Shown here: one piece after another, positions 26,182-34,446 of the stretch
How positions within the stretch are numbered: position 1 is the stretch's first letter
Layout: the number at the start of each line of letters is the position of its first letter
Assembly: GCA_016716745.1 (NCBI GenBank)
Contig: JADJVD010000008.1
Span: forward strand, 62,001 to 126,000
Direction: 5' to 3'
Length of the DNA stretch: 64,000 bases
Origin: Hyphomicrobiales bacterium
GTDB lineage: Bacteria; Pseudomonadota; Alphaproteobacteria; Rhizobiales; Beijerinckiaceae
Translations under genes and position numbers: made by a program
The notes under the pieces: model-generated
What the model was told of the DNA's origin: nothing
Database searches by the model: none
Seen by the model: the letters and a program-made list of their open reading frames with translations, nothing else

Positions 26182-27162
26182 TCATTCGCGTCGCCATTCG
26201 ACGCGGCGGTTCAGCGCGTTGAGGTCGTCCTGCGACAGGCCCGCGCTGCCGTTGATCTTCATCGGTTCGGCCGAGCCGACGCCCTCGGTCTCGATCGGCG
26301 TCGTCACGCCGTTGGCGCGCAGGAACTGCGCCACCGTCTCGGCCCGCGCCTTCGACAGTTTGAGATTGTACTCGACGCCGCCGCGCGGATCGGTGTGGCC
26401 GACGACGCGCACCTTCGGCGGCCGTTGCTCCATGATCGCGCGCAGGAGTTCGCGCGCCGCCTGCTCGCCGACGGGCGTCAGGTCGGCGGAGCGATATTCG
26501 AAGGTGATCGAGGTCGGCACGGCGCGCGGAACGATGCCGCGGACCAGCGGCGAATAGACGCCGCCGAGCCCGCCGGCCGTGTTGGCGGCGGTCTGCACGA
26601 ATTGCTGCTTGCCTTTGTCGGGCGCCTCGTTGGCGGCGAGCAGCCGCGCCTGCGCGGCGCGGTCCATCAGGCTCTGGATTTCGCCCGGCGAGGGCGAATT
26701 CGGCGTCAGCGTCTCGCTCTTCACGATCTCGATGGCCCGGTCGTAGGCCTGCGCGGCCTCCGCGAAACGCCGCGCGCCGAAGCGCACTTCGGCGAGCGTC
26801 GCCGAGGCCTGCCACAGCACCTGCGCGGACTCGGCCGAGGCGAGCGAATTCTCGTATTCCTCGACAGGCCGGCCGCGCGCCATCAGCGTCTGCGCCTCGT
26901 TGAGGCGATAGGCGGAGAGCCGGCGCAGCATCGGCATGCGGAAGGCGCTGCATTCCGGGCTCGCCAGCGATTCCTCGGCGGCCTTGTGCGCGTCGAATTC
27001 GCGCCCCGCGTCGATCGCCGCGTTGAAACGTTCGACGAGCCTCGAACAACTGAGCGCCGGCGCTTGCGCTGCGGCCGGCGCGACTGCGAACAGGCACGCG
27101 GCCAAGCAGAACGCCAATGCGGACAGGCGCGCCGCCGCTTCTGCGCTCACCCTCCTGTCCAT
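26182..27162 (-). CDS. OmpA-family peptidoglycan-binding protein in the T6SS cluster
   Basis: A 326-residue exported protein. The ATG at 27162 has a strong AGGAGG site 4 bases upstream and gives a signal peptide (ALAFCLAACLFAVAPAAAQA). The middle region is helical, possibly TPR-like (FAEAAQAYDRAIEIVKSETL). The C-terminal OmpA domain (~215-326) shows VRVVGHTDPRGGVEYNLKLS and LSKARAETVAQFLRANGV, including the Asp and Arg that usually hold meso-diaminopimelate. It would tie the secretion machine or the caspase-like partners to the cell wall. It lies 11 bp upstream of the caspase-like gene; the kinase gene ppkA is 139 bp further upstream. Confidence 0.8.
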   Translation of the reverse strand: MDRRVSAEAAARLSALAFCLAACLFAVAPAAAQAPALSCSRLVERFNAAIDAGREFDAHKAAEESLASPECSAFRMPMLRRLSAYRLNEAQTLMARGRPVEEYENSLASAESAQVLWQASATLAEVRFGARRFAEAAQAYDRAIEIVKSETLTPNSPSPGEIQSLMDRAAQARLLAANEAPDKGKQQFVQTAANTAGGLGGVYSPLVRGIVPRAVPTSITFEYRSADLTPVGEQAARELLRAIMEQRPPKVRVVGHTDPRGGVEYNLKLSKARAETVAQFLRANGVTTPIETEGVGSAEPMKINGSAGLSQDDLNALNRRVEWRRE

Positions 27163-27265
27163 CACTCCTCCTTGCGGTCGCCCGCCTCGGACGCTGCGTG
27201 AACCCATCTTACATCCGCGCGCGAGGCGGCCGGAAGTGCGCCCGCGCACGCCGCGCCGAGCGACG

Positions 27266-27286
27266 TGTGTGCCGACAAATCACACA
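27266..27286. promoter_or_regulatory. Inverted repeat TGTGTG-N9-CACACA in front of the OmpA gene
   Basis: Six-base arms separated by CCGACAAAT lie about 105 bp upstream of the OmpA start, in the 139-bp gap after ppkA. They could be an operator for a separate promoter of the OmpA-caspase-DUF4384 genes. The tssK upstream region has a palindrome with similar CACACT/AGTGTG arms, which hints at a shared regulator, but the match is short. Confidence 0.3.
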
Positions 27287-27301
27287 TGCGCGAACCGGCG
27301 G

Positions 27302-29347
27302 TCAGTCGAGATTGTAGGCCCGCACGGTGACGCCGACCGCATAGCCCCGCGTCGCGATCTCGGCGAGCGCGGCGGCCAGCAGCCGCTCGGCGGCGACGGG
27401 CCGCGCCGTGCGCAGCGCGGCGAGCGGCTGCGGCGAGGCGATGGCGACGATCAGCTGCGGTTTGGCGCCGGAGCCCGCGCTGGCGCGCTCGACGCGCAGG
27501 TTGAACGAACGCGGGCCGGCGTTGCGCAGCAGCGCGGTGATGTTCTGCGCCTCGCCGTCGTCGGAAATCTGGAGAACCTCGACGGTGCGCTCCTTCGGCG
27601 CCTCGACGAGGCCGGTGAGGTATTGCCCGCTGCGCAATTGCGTCGCGCCGAGTTCCACGCGCGGGGCGATCGCCGGGTCGATCCGCGCCTTGGCGAGGAA
27701 GGTCGTGACGGCGCATTGCCCCGGCGCGATCAGCCAGGCGCCGATCGACGGCTCGAAGCCGAATTGCTGGCGGAAACCGTCGTTCAGCTTCTCGAGCGGC
27801 GCGGCGTCGGTGGCGATGCCCTCGACCTCGGCCGCCTGCGCGCTCAGCGCCAGCGGCCGGGCGATGAAGCAGTCGCCGCCCTGAAAATCGCGCAGATACT
27901 TGCCCATCTGCTCGATGCGCTCGGGCTGCGTCACGGGCGCAAGATCGGTCGTCGGCGCCTTGAACAGCGGCCCGTCGCCGGCGGTGGAGGCGGTCTGCTG
28001 GCCGCCCGGAGGGGCGGGCGGCGGCGCGACGGGCTCGCCCATCCCCGCCATGCCGCCTCCCGCCATGCCGCCTGAGGCCATGCCGCCCGAGGCCATGCCG
28101 CCCGAGGCCATGCCGCCCACGCCCGAACCCATGCCAGCGCCCATGCCAGCGCCCATGCCGCCAGCGCCCATGCCGCCAGCGCCCATGCCGCCAGCCATGC
28201 CGCCGGACATGCCCGCGTTCGCGTCCACGCCGCCGGCCGGCGGCGTGGCCGGCTCGGTCTTGCCGGGCGGCGCTTCGGGCGGCGTCAACGCAGGCGGGGC
28301 CGGCGACAGGCTCGGCGGCGCGAGCGAGGGCGGCTCGGGCGCCGGCGGCTTCGGCGGCGTCGTCCAAGCCCACATCGTCGCGGCGACATAGACGGCGGCG
28401 CCGCCCGCCAGCACCAGCAGGCCGCCGAGGATGGCGTAGAGCCCGGTGCGCCGGCGCGCGGCGACGACCTGCGGCGGCGGCGGCGCGGCGGTCGCCTTTT
28501 CGGCCCGTCCGCCCGGCGCCCAATCCGCCACCGCGCGCATCGAGTCCGGGCGGTTCGCCGGCTCCGGTTGCAGCATGGATTCCAGCAGCGGCCGGATGCG
28601 CGCGTCGATGTCGGACAGGTCCGGCACCGTCATGCGTTTGCGGATCACGTCGCCGAGGCTGCCGCCCATGTCGATCGGCTTGCCGCGCAGCGCCTCGGCG
28701 AGCACGAGGCCGAAACTGTAGATGTCCGACTTGGCGCCGACCTCGCCGCCATTGGCCTGTTCCGGCGACATGTAGGAGTATTTGCCGGCGACGCCCCCGC
28801 CGATGATCGTGCCGGCGCCAAGCGCCGTCGAGCGGGCGATGCCGAAATCGATGATCTTGGCCTGCCGCACGTCGTTCTGCGGCATGATGATGTTGTCGGG
28901 CGAGACGTCGCGATGGATGATGCCGCGCTCATGCGCCGCGTGCAGGCCGAGCGCGATGCGCTGGCGCAGCGCCAGCGCCTGATCGATCGGCATCGGCCCG
29001 GCGCGCGCCATGTCGGAGAGCGACAGGCCCTCGACATACTCCATCGCCAGATAGGGCCGCTGCAGGTCGCGATCCACCGCGAAGACGAAATAGCGGACGA
29101 TCGCCTCGTGCTGCAGATTGTGCAGCGCGCGCGCCTCCTTGCGGAACAGTTCGAGCGCCGACTCGTTCTCGGCGAAATCGGCCTTGATGACCTTGATCGC
29201 GACCGCATCGCCCGTCTGGATGGAATGGCCGCGATACACCTCGCCCATGCCGCCGGCCGCCAGCGGCGCGTCGATCTGGTAGATCCCGCTCAGCTGCGTG
29301 CCGGGCTCGAGATAGCCGCGGCGGGGCCTGATCTGCGTTCGCTCCAA
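27302..29347 (-). CDS. ppkA: PpkA-like Ser/Thr protein kinase of the T6SS, with Met-Gly-Ala repeat
   Basis: A membrane Ser/Thr kinase that, in T6SS threonine-phosphorylation pathways, phosphorylates the FHA protein TagH. The kinase domain is N-terminal: APLAAGGMGEVYRG (Gly loop), VAIKVI (Lys), HRDVSPDNII (catalytic loop), IIDFGIARS (DFG) and YMSPEQANGG. A single transmembrane helix follows (YAILGGLLVLAGGAAVYVAA). After a Pro-rich stretch comes an unusual block of ~55 residues made of GGMGAGGMGAG and GGMASGGMASG repeats, then a C-terminal, probably periplasmic domain. The start is uncertain: a TTG at 29347, just after GGAGAG, is chosen, while a GTG at 29371 would overlap pppA by 10 bases. It is coupled to the phosphatase gene. 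Confidence 0.85.
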   Translation of the reverse strand: MERTQIRPRRGYLEPGTQLSGIYQIDAPLAAGGMGEVYRGHSIQTGDAVAIKVIKADFAENESALELFRKEARALHNLQHEAIVRYFVFAVDRDLQRPYLAMEYVEGLSLSDMARAGPMPIDQALALRQRIALGLHAAHERGIIHRDVSPDNIIMPQNDVRQAKIIDFGIARSTALGAGTIIGGGVAGKYSYMSPEQANGGEVGAKSDIYSFGLVLAEALRGKPIDMGGSLGDVIRKRMTVPDLSDIDARIRPLLESMLQPEPANRPDSMRAVADWAPGGRAEKATAAPPPPQVVAARRRTGLYAILGGLLVLAGGAAVYVAATMWAWTTPPKPPAPEPPSLAPPSLSPAPPALTPPEAPPGKTEPATPPAGGVDANAGMSGGMAGGMGAGGMGAGGMGAGMGAGMGSGVGGMASGGMASGGMASGGMAGGGMAGMGEPVAPPPAPPGGQQTASTAGDGPLFKAPTTDLAPVTQPERIEQMGKYLRDFQGGDCFIARPLALSAQAAEVEGIATDAAPLEKLNDGFRQQFGFEPSIGAWLIAPGQCAVTTFLAKARIDPAIAPRVELGATQLRSGQYLTGLVEAPKERTVEVLQISDDGEAQNITALLRNAGPRSFNLRVERASAGSGAKPQLIVAIASPQPLAALRTARPVAAERLLAAALAEIATRGYAVGVTVRAYNLD

Positions 29348-29361
29348 ACTCTCCGGTCCTC

Positions 29362-30132
29362 TCAGCTCCACGGGGCGGGCGCGGCGTGGCCCGCGAAGGT
29401 GCCGCCGCGGCGATGATAGCGCACGACGATGACCGTGACATTGTCGGTCGCGCCGCGCGCCAGCGTCATGTCGATCAGCGCGCGGCTCGCCAGCTCGGGC
29501 GCATGCGCCGCCACCGCGGCGAGGATCTCGCTGTCCTCCACATGGTTCGTCAGCCCGTCCGAGCACAGGACGAAGGCGTCGTTGCCCTGCAGATCGCCGC
29601 GCTCCAGTTCAAGCTCGGGGTCGTCGCCGACGCCGATGGCGCGGGTGATGACGTTGCGGCGCGGCCAGCGGCGCGCTTCCTCCGCGGTCAGAACGCCTTG
29701 CGCCACCAGCTCCTGCGCCTCCGTGTGGTCGCGCGAGATTTGCCGGATGCGTCCGTCGCGCACGAGATAGACGCGGCTGTCGCCCGACCAGATGCAGGCG
29801 AAGCGCCCGTCCTGCGCGGCGAGAATGGCGACGGTGGTGCCGATGGTGCCGCCATTGGCCTGCGCCTGCGTGTAAATCCGGTCGTTCGCCTCGCCGAGAA
29901 GGGCGGCGCAGCCCGAGACGAGATCGCCGACATTGCGCGGCGCCGGCATGCGCGCCAGCGACTCCACCACGATGGAGGAGGCGAGCTTGCCGCCGGAATG
30001 ACCGCCCATGCCGTCGGCGACCGCCCACAAGCCGCGGTCGGTGCGCACGAGGAAGGAATCCTCATTGTCCTTGCGCACGCGGCCGACGTCGCTCGCCGCG
30101 GCGGCTTCGAAGAAGGAGTGAACGTCGCGCAT
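29362..30132 (-). CDS. pppA: PppA-like PP2C Ser/Thr phosphatase of the T6SS
   Basis: A 256-residue metal-dependent phosphatase that reverses PpkA phosphorylation and resets T6SS firing. PP2C motifs are complete: SDVGRVRKDNEDSF, LWAVADGMGGHSGGKLAS (metal-binding Asp and Gly), GTTVAILAAQDG, WSGDSRVYLVRDG, VLCSDGLTNHV and GATDNVTVIVV. The ATG at 30132 lies 11 bp after the tagF stop, and the kinase gene follows at once. The trio tagF-pppA-ppkA forms the post-translational control module of the system. Confidence 0.92.
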   Translation of the reverse strand: MRDVHSFFEAAAASDVGRVRKDNEDSFLVRTDRGLWAVADGMGGHSGGKLASSIVVESLARMPAPRNVGDLVSGCAALLGEANDRIYTQAQANGGTIGTTVAILAAQDGRFACIWSGDSRVYLVRDGRIRQISRDHTEAQELVAQGVLTAEEARRWPRRNVITRAIGVGDDPELELERGDLQGNDAFVLCSDGLTNHVEDSEILAAVAAHAPELASRALIDMTLARGATDNVTVIVVRYHRRGGTFAGHAAPAPWS

Positions 30133-30143
30133 GGTTCACCCGG

Positions 30144-30845
30144 TCAGGCGGGGACGGCGGCGCCGGCCGCGCGAAAATCCCCGGTCAGCAACCCCACGAA
30201 CATCTCCGGCCCCGGCAGCCCCTGCGTCGAGATTGCGACAGGGCGGAAGTCCGGCCCTCCGGCGGTCCACAGGCAGCACCGCTCCGCATGCGCCGCCGAC
30301 CAGTCCGCCCGCGCCAGCGCCTCGAACACCGCGCGGGGCGAAGCATCGTCGATCGGCGCCATGAACCCGTTCGCGCCCGCCGGCGTCATCGCGGCCGAGG
30401 GCGCCGTCCGCGCCACCGCCGCAGGCGCCGGCAGCGCGGCGAGCGCGCTCATCGTCATCTCCCAGTCGGTCGCCGGATCGAGCGTCGCCAGCAGAAAATC
30501 CTCGAGCGCCGCGAACCAGTCCTCCTGCGGGTCGATGTCGGGCGGCGGCGTCGCGCTCCCCGCCGGGGCGAAGCCGAGGCCGGCGAGCGGATAGTACCGG
30601 CCCACAGCGTCGAGCGAGGGCATGAAGGCGCCGGCGACGGTCTGCCCGCAGATCCGCTCGCCGAGCCAGAAGCGCCAGATCGGCGCCGTGAGGAAGCGCT
30701 CCTGCCAGGCGCGGTCGAGCATCATCCGGCTCGTCGCCAGCCCCGCCTGCATCCACGGCTCCCAGCGGTCGAGAAAGGCGCGCGGAACGCCGGGGGCGAT
30801 GAAGTCCCGCTTGGTCTGGATCTTTCCGAACAGGGCGCAGGGCAC
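30144..30845 (-). CDS. tagF: TagF, type VI secretion accessory protein
   Basis: A 233-residue protein of the TagF family, which represses T6SS activity post-translationally in Pseudomonas. The start is a GTG at 30845 giving MPCALFGKIQTKRDFIAPGV, the classic TagF opening (x-GKxPxxxDF), followed by FLDRWEPWMQAGL, APIWRFWLG, AGAFMPSLDAVGRYYPLAG and the C-terminal PRAVFEALARADWSAAHA. The stop-to-start spacing to tssM is 3 bp, so translation is probably coupled. In some alphaproteobacteria TagF is fused to PppA; here they are separate neighbours. Confidence 0.88.
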   Translation of the reverse strand: MPCALFGKIQTKRDFIAPGVPRAFLDRWEPWMQAGLATSRMMLDRAWQERFLTAPIWRFWLGERICGQTVAGAFMPSLDAVGRYYPLAGLGFAPAGSATPPPDIDPQEDWFAALEDFLLATLDPATDWEMTMSALAALPAPAAVARTAPSAAMTPAGANGFMAPIDDASPRAVFEALARADWSAAHAERCCLWTAGGPDFRPVAISTQGLPGPEMFVGLLTGDFRAAGAAVPA

Positions 30846-30848
30846 GGC

Positions 30849-33800
30849 TCACAATCCTGTCGGGCAGCGGAATTCGCGCAGCGCGCGCAGCGTGAACGGA
30901 TTGCGCGCCGTCCCCGCCGTGATCGTGTAGGAGAGCTCGCGCCCGCCGACGACGTAGCTGACGATCAGCCGGTCGCCGCGCAGCACCGGGCTGCCGGCCT
31001 GAATGAGCCGGAACAGCGACCATTGCCCGTCGCGCGCCAGCACGGCGGGCCGCCCCGTTTCGTTGGTGACGACGATGGCGGAGCGCCCGCCCGCGCCCGG
31101 CCATTGCACGACGGCCGGCTGCGCCGGCCCTTGCTGGCTCGCCACCGGCGCGCCGTTCACCTCGAACCGATATTGCACGCTCGCCGCCTGCGGCAGCGGC
31201 GCCGTCGGCGACGGGTCGCCGAAGGAGAAGGCCGGCCCGCCCGGCGGCGGCGCGGCGGGCGCGGCGACCGCCATCGGCAGCGAGGGCGGCAGCACGGTCA
31301 GCGACATCGACGGCGCCTGGCCGCCGGTCGCAAAGAACGTCTCGCGGATTTCGGTCGCGCGCTGGAACTCCTGCAATGGCGTCGTCGACTGCGCGAGCGC
31401 GCGGCCGAGCGGCGTCTCCTGTCGCCAGATCCAATGCTGCTTCGACGTGTCGACCAGCGGCGCCAGACTCGTCTTGAAATACTGGTCCATCAAACCGCCG
31501 ACGCCGAACAGCTTGCCGAATTCGGCGAGCGGCACCTCGCGGTCGCTCTGCCAGAACGGGAAGCGGTTGTTGATGATCGTCTGGCACGGCCCGCTCACCT
31601 GTTCCGACAGGATGCGGTTGAGCTCGATCCGCCGTGTGTTGGTGAGGTCGCCGTCGAGCTCGTTGGCGGCGCCCAGCATCATGTCGGAGAAAGGCTGCGG
31701 GAAGCGATTGGCGTTCGAGCGCAGGCTGGCGACCTGCGTGTTGAGCTGCGCGCTCGCCTGCTGCTGCTGCTGCGGGTTCGTCGCCATCAACAGGCTTTGA
31801 TAGATGTCGGCGAGGTTGCTCACCAGCGCGTCGATGGGCCGGCGCGTGGCGTCGCCCTCGACCAGCACATGGAACGCCTTGAAGGCGGATTCGATCTCCG
31901 CGCCCGGCGTCGTCGCGCTCTGCGTCTGCCCGAGCAGCGAGGGAGCGGGCGCGCCGTCCTTCTTCTCCTTGTCCTTTTCCTCCGGCTTCTTCAGATCGGC
32001 GCGCTCGCGCGTCAGCGCCGTCTCGTCGCGGATCGACTCGATCACCTTCTTCAAGGGCGAGGTCGCCGCGACGACCGAGGCGAGCGCGACGTATTTCGGC
32101 TTGTCGGCGGTGAGCCGCTTCATCCTGAGCTTCGCCAGAACCTGATTCCACAGGGCGACGAAATCCTTCGTGTAGAGCGCCAGAAGATCGCTCGGCAGCC
32201 GCTCGTATTGTTCGGCGACCGCCTGCTGCTGACCCGCCTGGCCCAGCACCCATTGCTCGCTCTTGAGCTGCTCGGCGACGCCCGGCAGCTTGCCGATGAA
32301 ATCGCGATGGAAGCCGAGATAAGTGTAGAAGCCCGGCACGCGCAGGCTGTCGAGCGTGTCTCCCTGCGCGACGTCGAAGACGAGGCCGAAATCCTGCCCG
32401 CCGGCGCGCGCGGGAATCCAGTCCGGCGCGCCGCCGGCGCGCGCCTGCGATTTCATGAGTTCATAGGCGCGTTGCGAGATGGAGAGGCGCGCCAGCGTCG
32501 TCTGCGCATCCTCCACCAGCGCGCCGTTGACGCCGACGAGCAGATCGCCGCCCTGCATCTTCAGCATCGCCTCGAGATGCTGCTCGAGCGCGGCGCGCCC
32601 GTCCGCGTTCGCTGCGCCGGGATAGAGATTGTCGGTCCAGTCCCGACGCATCCAGGAAACGATGAGGTCGCGATCCGGCGGCCGCTGTCCGCCGACCATG
32701 AGATAGACCTTCAGCGCCTCGTAGAGGAAGCTCGGATCGGTGCGGCGCTGCTCGAACTGCTCCTCGAGGCGGTAGATCAGGCGCGGCCGCAGCAAGCGTT
32801 CGAGGCCGATGTGATAGGCCTCCTCGGAGACCGAGCGCAGCCGGTCGCGCTGCGACAGGCCGAAGGTCTCGGCCGTCGGCGTCGGCTCCTCTCGGGTTCC
32901 GTAGCCGACCGGCATGAAGCGCAGCTTGTGCAGCAGCGGCAGCACCTTGGTCAGGTCGCGGTCGGCGATCACCGTCTCCTTGGCGATGGGGCCGGCCGCC
33001 TGCACATAGTCGTTCGCCGCCGCGATGGTGTTGTCGATCAGCGCGCGGTTCTTCGTGTAGCTCGTCCACCACGCCGCGCTCGCGCCCGCGCAGACGAGGA
33101 ACAGCAGCGTGTAGGCGGCGGCCTTGATGATGCGCTGGCGGCGCAGCGCCGCCCGGTCCGTCGACACCCACGCCGCCTCGCCGATGATCACCTTGCCGAT
33201 GAGATCGGTGAGGAAGTAGCTGCGCCCCTGACCCGAATAGCCCGCGCCCTCGACGCCCTGCGCGCCGAAGGTGCGCGACAGCGCGCCGATCAGTTGGTCG
33301 ATCGGCGTGCCTTCCTGCGTGCCGGAGGTAAAATAGAAGCCGCGCAACGTCGCATTGGCGTGATAGCGCGTCGGCTCGAAAATCTGGTTCAGGAAGTTGA
33401 ACACCGGCTTGCGCAGCTTGGCCATCTGCGCCGGAAAGCCGTAGAGCGAGACGCGCGTCGAAGGCGCGGGCTCCTCCTGCAACCGGTCGGTGACGAGTTC
33501 GTTCAGCCGTGCGATCAGCCGGTCGAATTCGCCCGGAACGTCGCCGACCATGTTGCGCGTCTTGTCGGCGGTCTGGAACGTCGCGCCCCACACCTGCTTG
33601 CGGCTCTTCTCGCCGAGCGCGCCGAAGAACTCCGAGAAGCCCGCCACGAGGTCGGACTTCGTGAACATCACATAGACCGGGAAATCGACCTTGAGATGGT
33701 CGTGCAGCTCGACGAGGCGCGCGCGGATCGCGCTCGAATGCAGGTCGAGTTCGGCCGGTCCCGCGGTCAGAATGTCGTGCAGCGAGATGGCGACGATGAC

Positions 33801-34430
33801 GCCGTTGATCGGCTGGCGCGGGCGGTTCTTCTTCAACAGGTCGAGGAAGGAGAGCCAGCTCTTCTTGTCGACGGCGGCGTCCGAATCCTGCGTCGTGTAA
33901 CGCCCGGCCGTGTCGATCAGCACCGCGTCTTCGGTGAACCACCAGTCGCAGTAGCGCGTGCCGCCGACGCCGGCGACCGCCGCCGGCGTCGCCCCGCGCG
34001 AGAGCGGAAATTTCAGCCCCGAATTGACGAGCGCCGTCGTCTTGCCCGAGCCCGGCGGGCCGATGATGACGTACCACGGCAGATCGTAAAGGAAATCGCC
34101 CTTGCCTTCGGACGCTGTCTTCAGCGTCGTCAGCGCGTCCTTCATCCGGTCTTTCAGCACCGGCTCGTCGGTCTGCGGCTCCTTCTCGCCGACGACGCCT
34201 TCGGCCAGCGCCTCGCCCGCCTTCTTGCGCTTCCAGAACTGGAAGCCGCTCAGTCCCGCCATCGCTGCGACGAGCATGGCGATGATGACGTCGCGCAGGA
34301 TCGGATTGTCGAGCGGCCGGTGCCCGCCGATGACGATCATCGGCCCGACGAGATAGACGAACGCGGCGACCGAGCCGAGCCCGACGCCGTAAAGAACGAT
34401 GTGGTAGATCTGTTTGCTCAGGGCCTTCAT
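30849..34430 (-). CDS. tssM: TssM (IcmF), type VI secretion membrane complex protein
   Basis: The 1193-residue inner-membrane core of the T6SS. Two N-terminal membrane helices (HIVLYGVGLGSVAAFVYLVG, VIIAMLVAAMAGLSGF) precede a cytoplasmic NTPase domain with an intact Walker A (GPPGSGKTT) and DTAGRY. The IcmF-related blocks IDQLIGALSRTFG and YFLTDLIGKVIIGE follow. A third helix (AAYTLLFLVCAGASAAWW, near residue 430) leads to the large periplasmic part, which ends in the beta-rich C-terminal domain contacting the outer-membrane side. The ATG at 34430 (MKALSKQIYHIVL) is chosen because it starts right before the first helix. It lies 16 bp after tssL. With no tssJ found, the outer-membrane link must be made differently. 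Confidence 0.93.
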   Translation of the reverse strand: MKALSKQIYHIVLYGVGLGSVAAFVYLVGPMIVIGGHRPLDNPILRDVIIAMLVAAMAGLSGFQFWKRKKAGEALAEGVVGEKEPQTDEPVLKDRMKDALTTLKTASEGKGDFLYDLPWYVIIGPPGSGKTTALVNSGLKFPLSRGATPAAVAGVGGTRYCDWWFTEDAVLIDTAGRYTTQDSDAAVDKKSWLSFLDLLKKNRPRQPINGVIVAISLHDILTAGPAELDLHSSAIRARLVELHDHLKVDFPVYVMFTKSDLVAGFSEFFGALGEKSRKQVWGATFQTADKTRNMVGDVPGEFDRLIARLNELVTDRLQEEPAPSTRVSLYGFPAQMAKLRKPVFNFLNQIFEPTRYHANATLRGFYFTSGTQEGTPIDQLIGALSRTFGAQGVEGAGYSGQGRSYFLTDLIGKVIIGEAAWVSTDRAALRRQRIIKAAAYTLLFLVCAGASAAWWTSYTKNRALIDNTIAAANDYVQAAGPIAKETVIADRDLTKVLPLLHKLRFMPVGYGTREEPTPTAETFGLSQRDRLRSVSEEAYHIGLERLLRPRLIYRLEEQFEQRRTDPSFLYEALKVYLMVGGQRPPDRDLIVSWMRRDWTDNLYPGAANADGRAALEQHLEAMLKMQGGDLLVGVNGALVEDAQTTLARLSISQRAYELMKSQARAGGAPDWIPARAGGQDFGLVFDVAQGDTLDSLRVPGFYTYLGFHRDFIGKLPGVAEQLKSEQWVLGQAGQQQAVAEQYERLPSDLLALYTKDFVALWNQVLAKLRMKRLTADKPKYVALASVVAATSPLKKVIESIRDETALTRERADLKKPEEKDKEKKDGAPAPSLLGQTQSATTPGAEIESAFKAFHVLVEGDATRRPIDALVSNLADIYQSLLMATNPQQQQQASAQLNTQVASLRSNANRFPQPFSDMMLGAANELDGDLTNTRRIELNRILSEQVSGPCQTIINNRFPFWQSDREVPLAEFGKLFGVGGLMDQYFKTSLAPLVDTSKQHWIWRQETPLGRALAQSTTPLQEFQRATEIRETFFATGGQAPSMSLTVLPPSLPMAVAAPAAPPPGGPAFSFGDPSPTAPLPQAASVQYRFEVNGAPVASQQGPAQPAVVQWPGAGGRSAIVVTNETGRPAVLARDGQWSLFRLIQAGSPVLRGDRLIVSYVVGGRELSYTITAGTARNPFTLRALREFRCPTGL

Positions 34431-34446
34431 CGTCGTCCCGTTCGCC

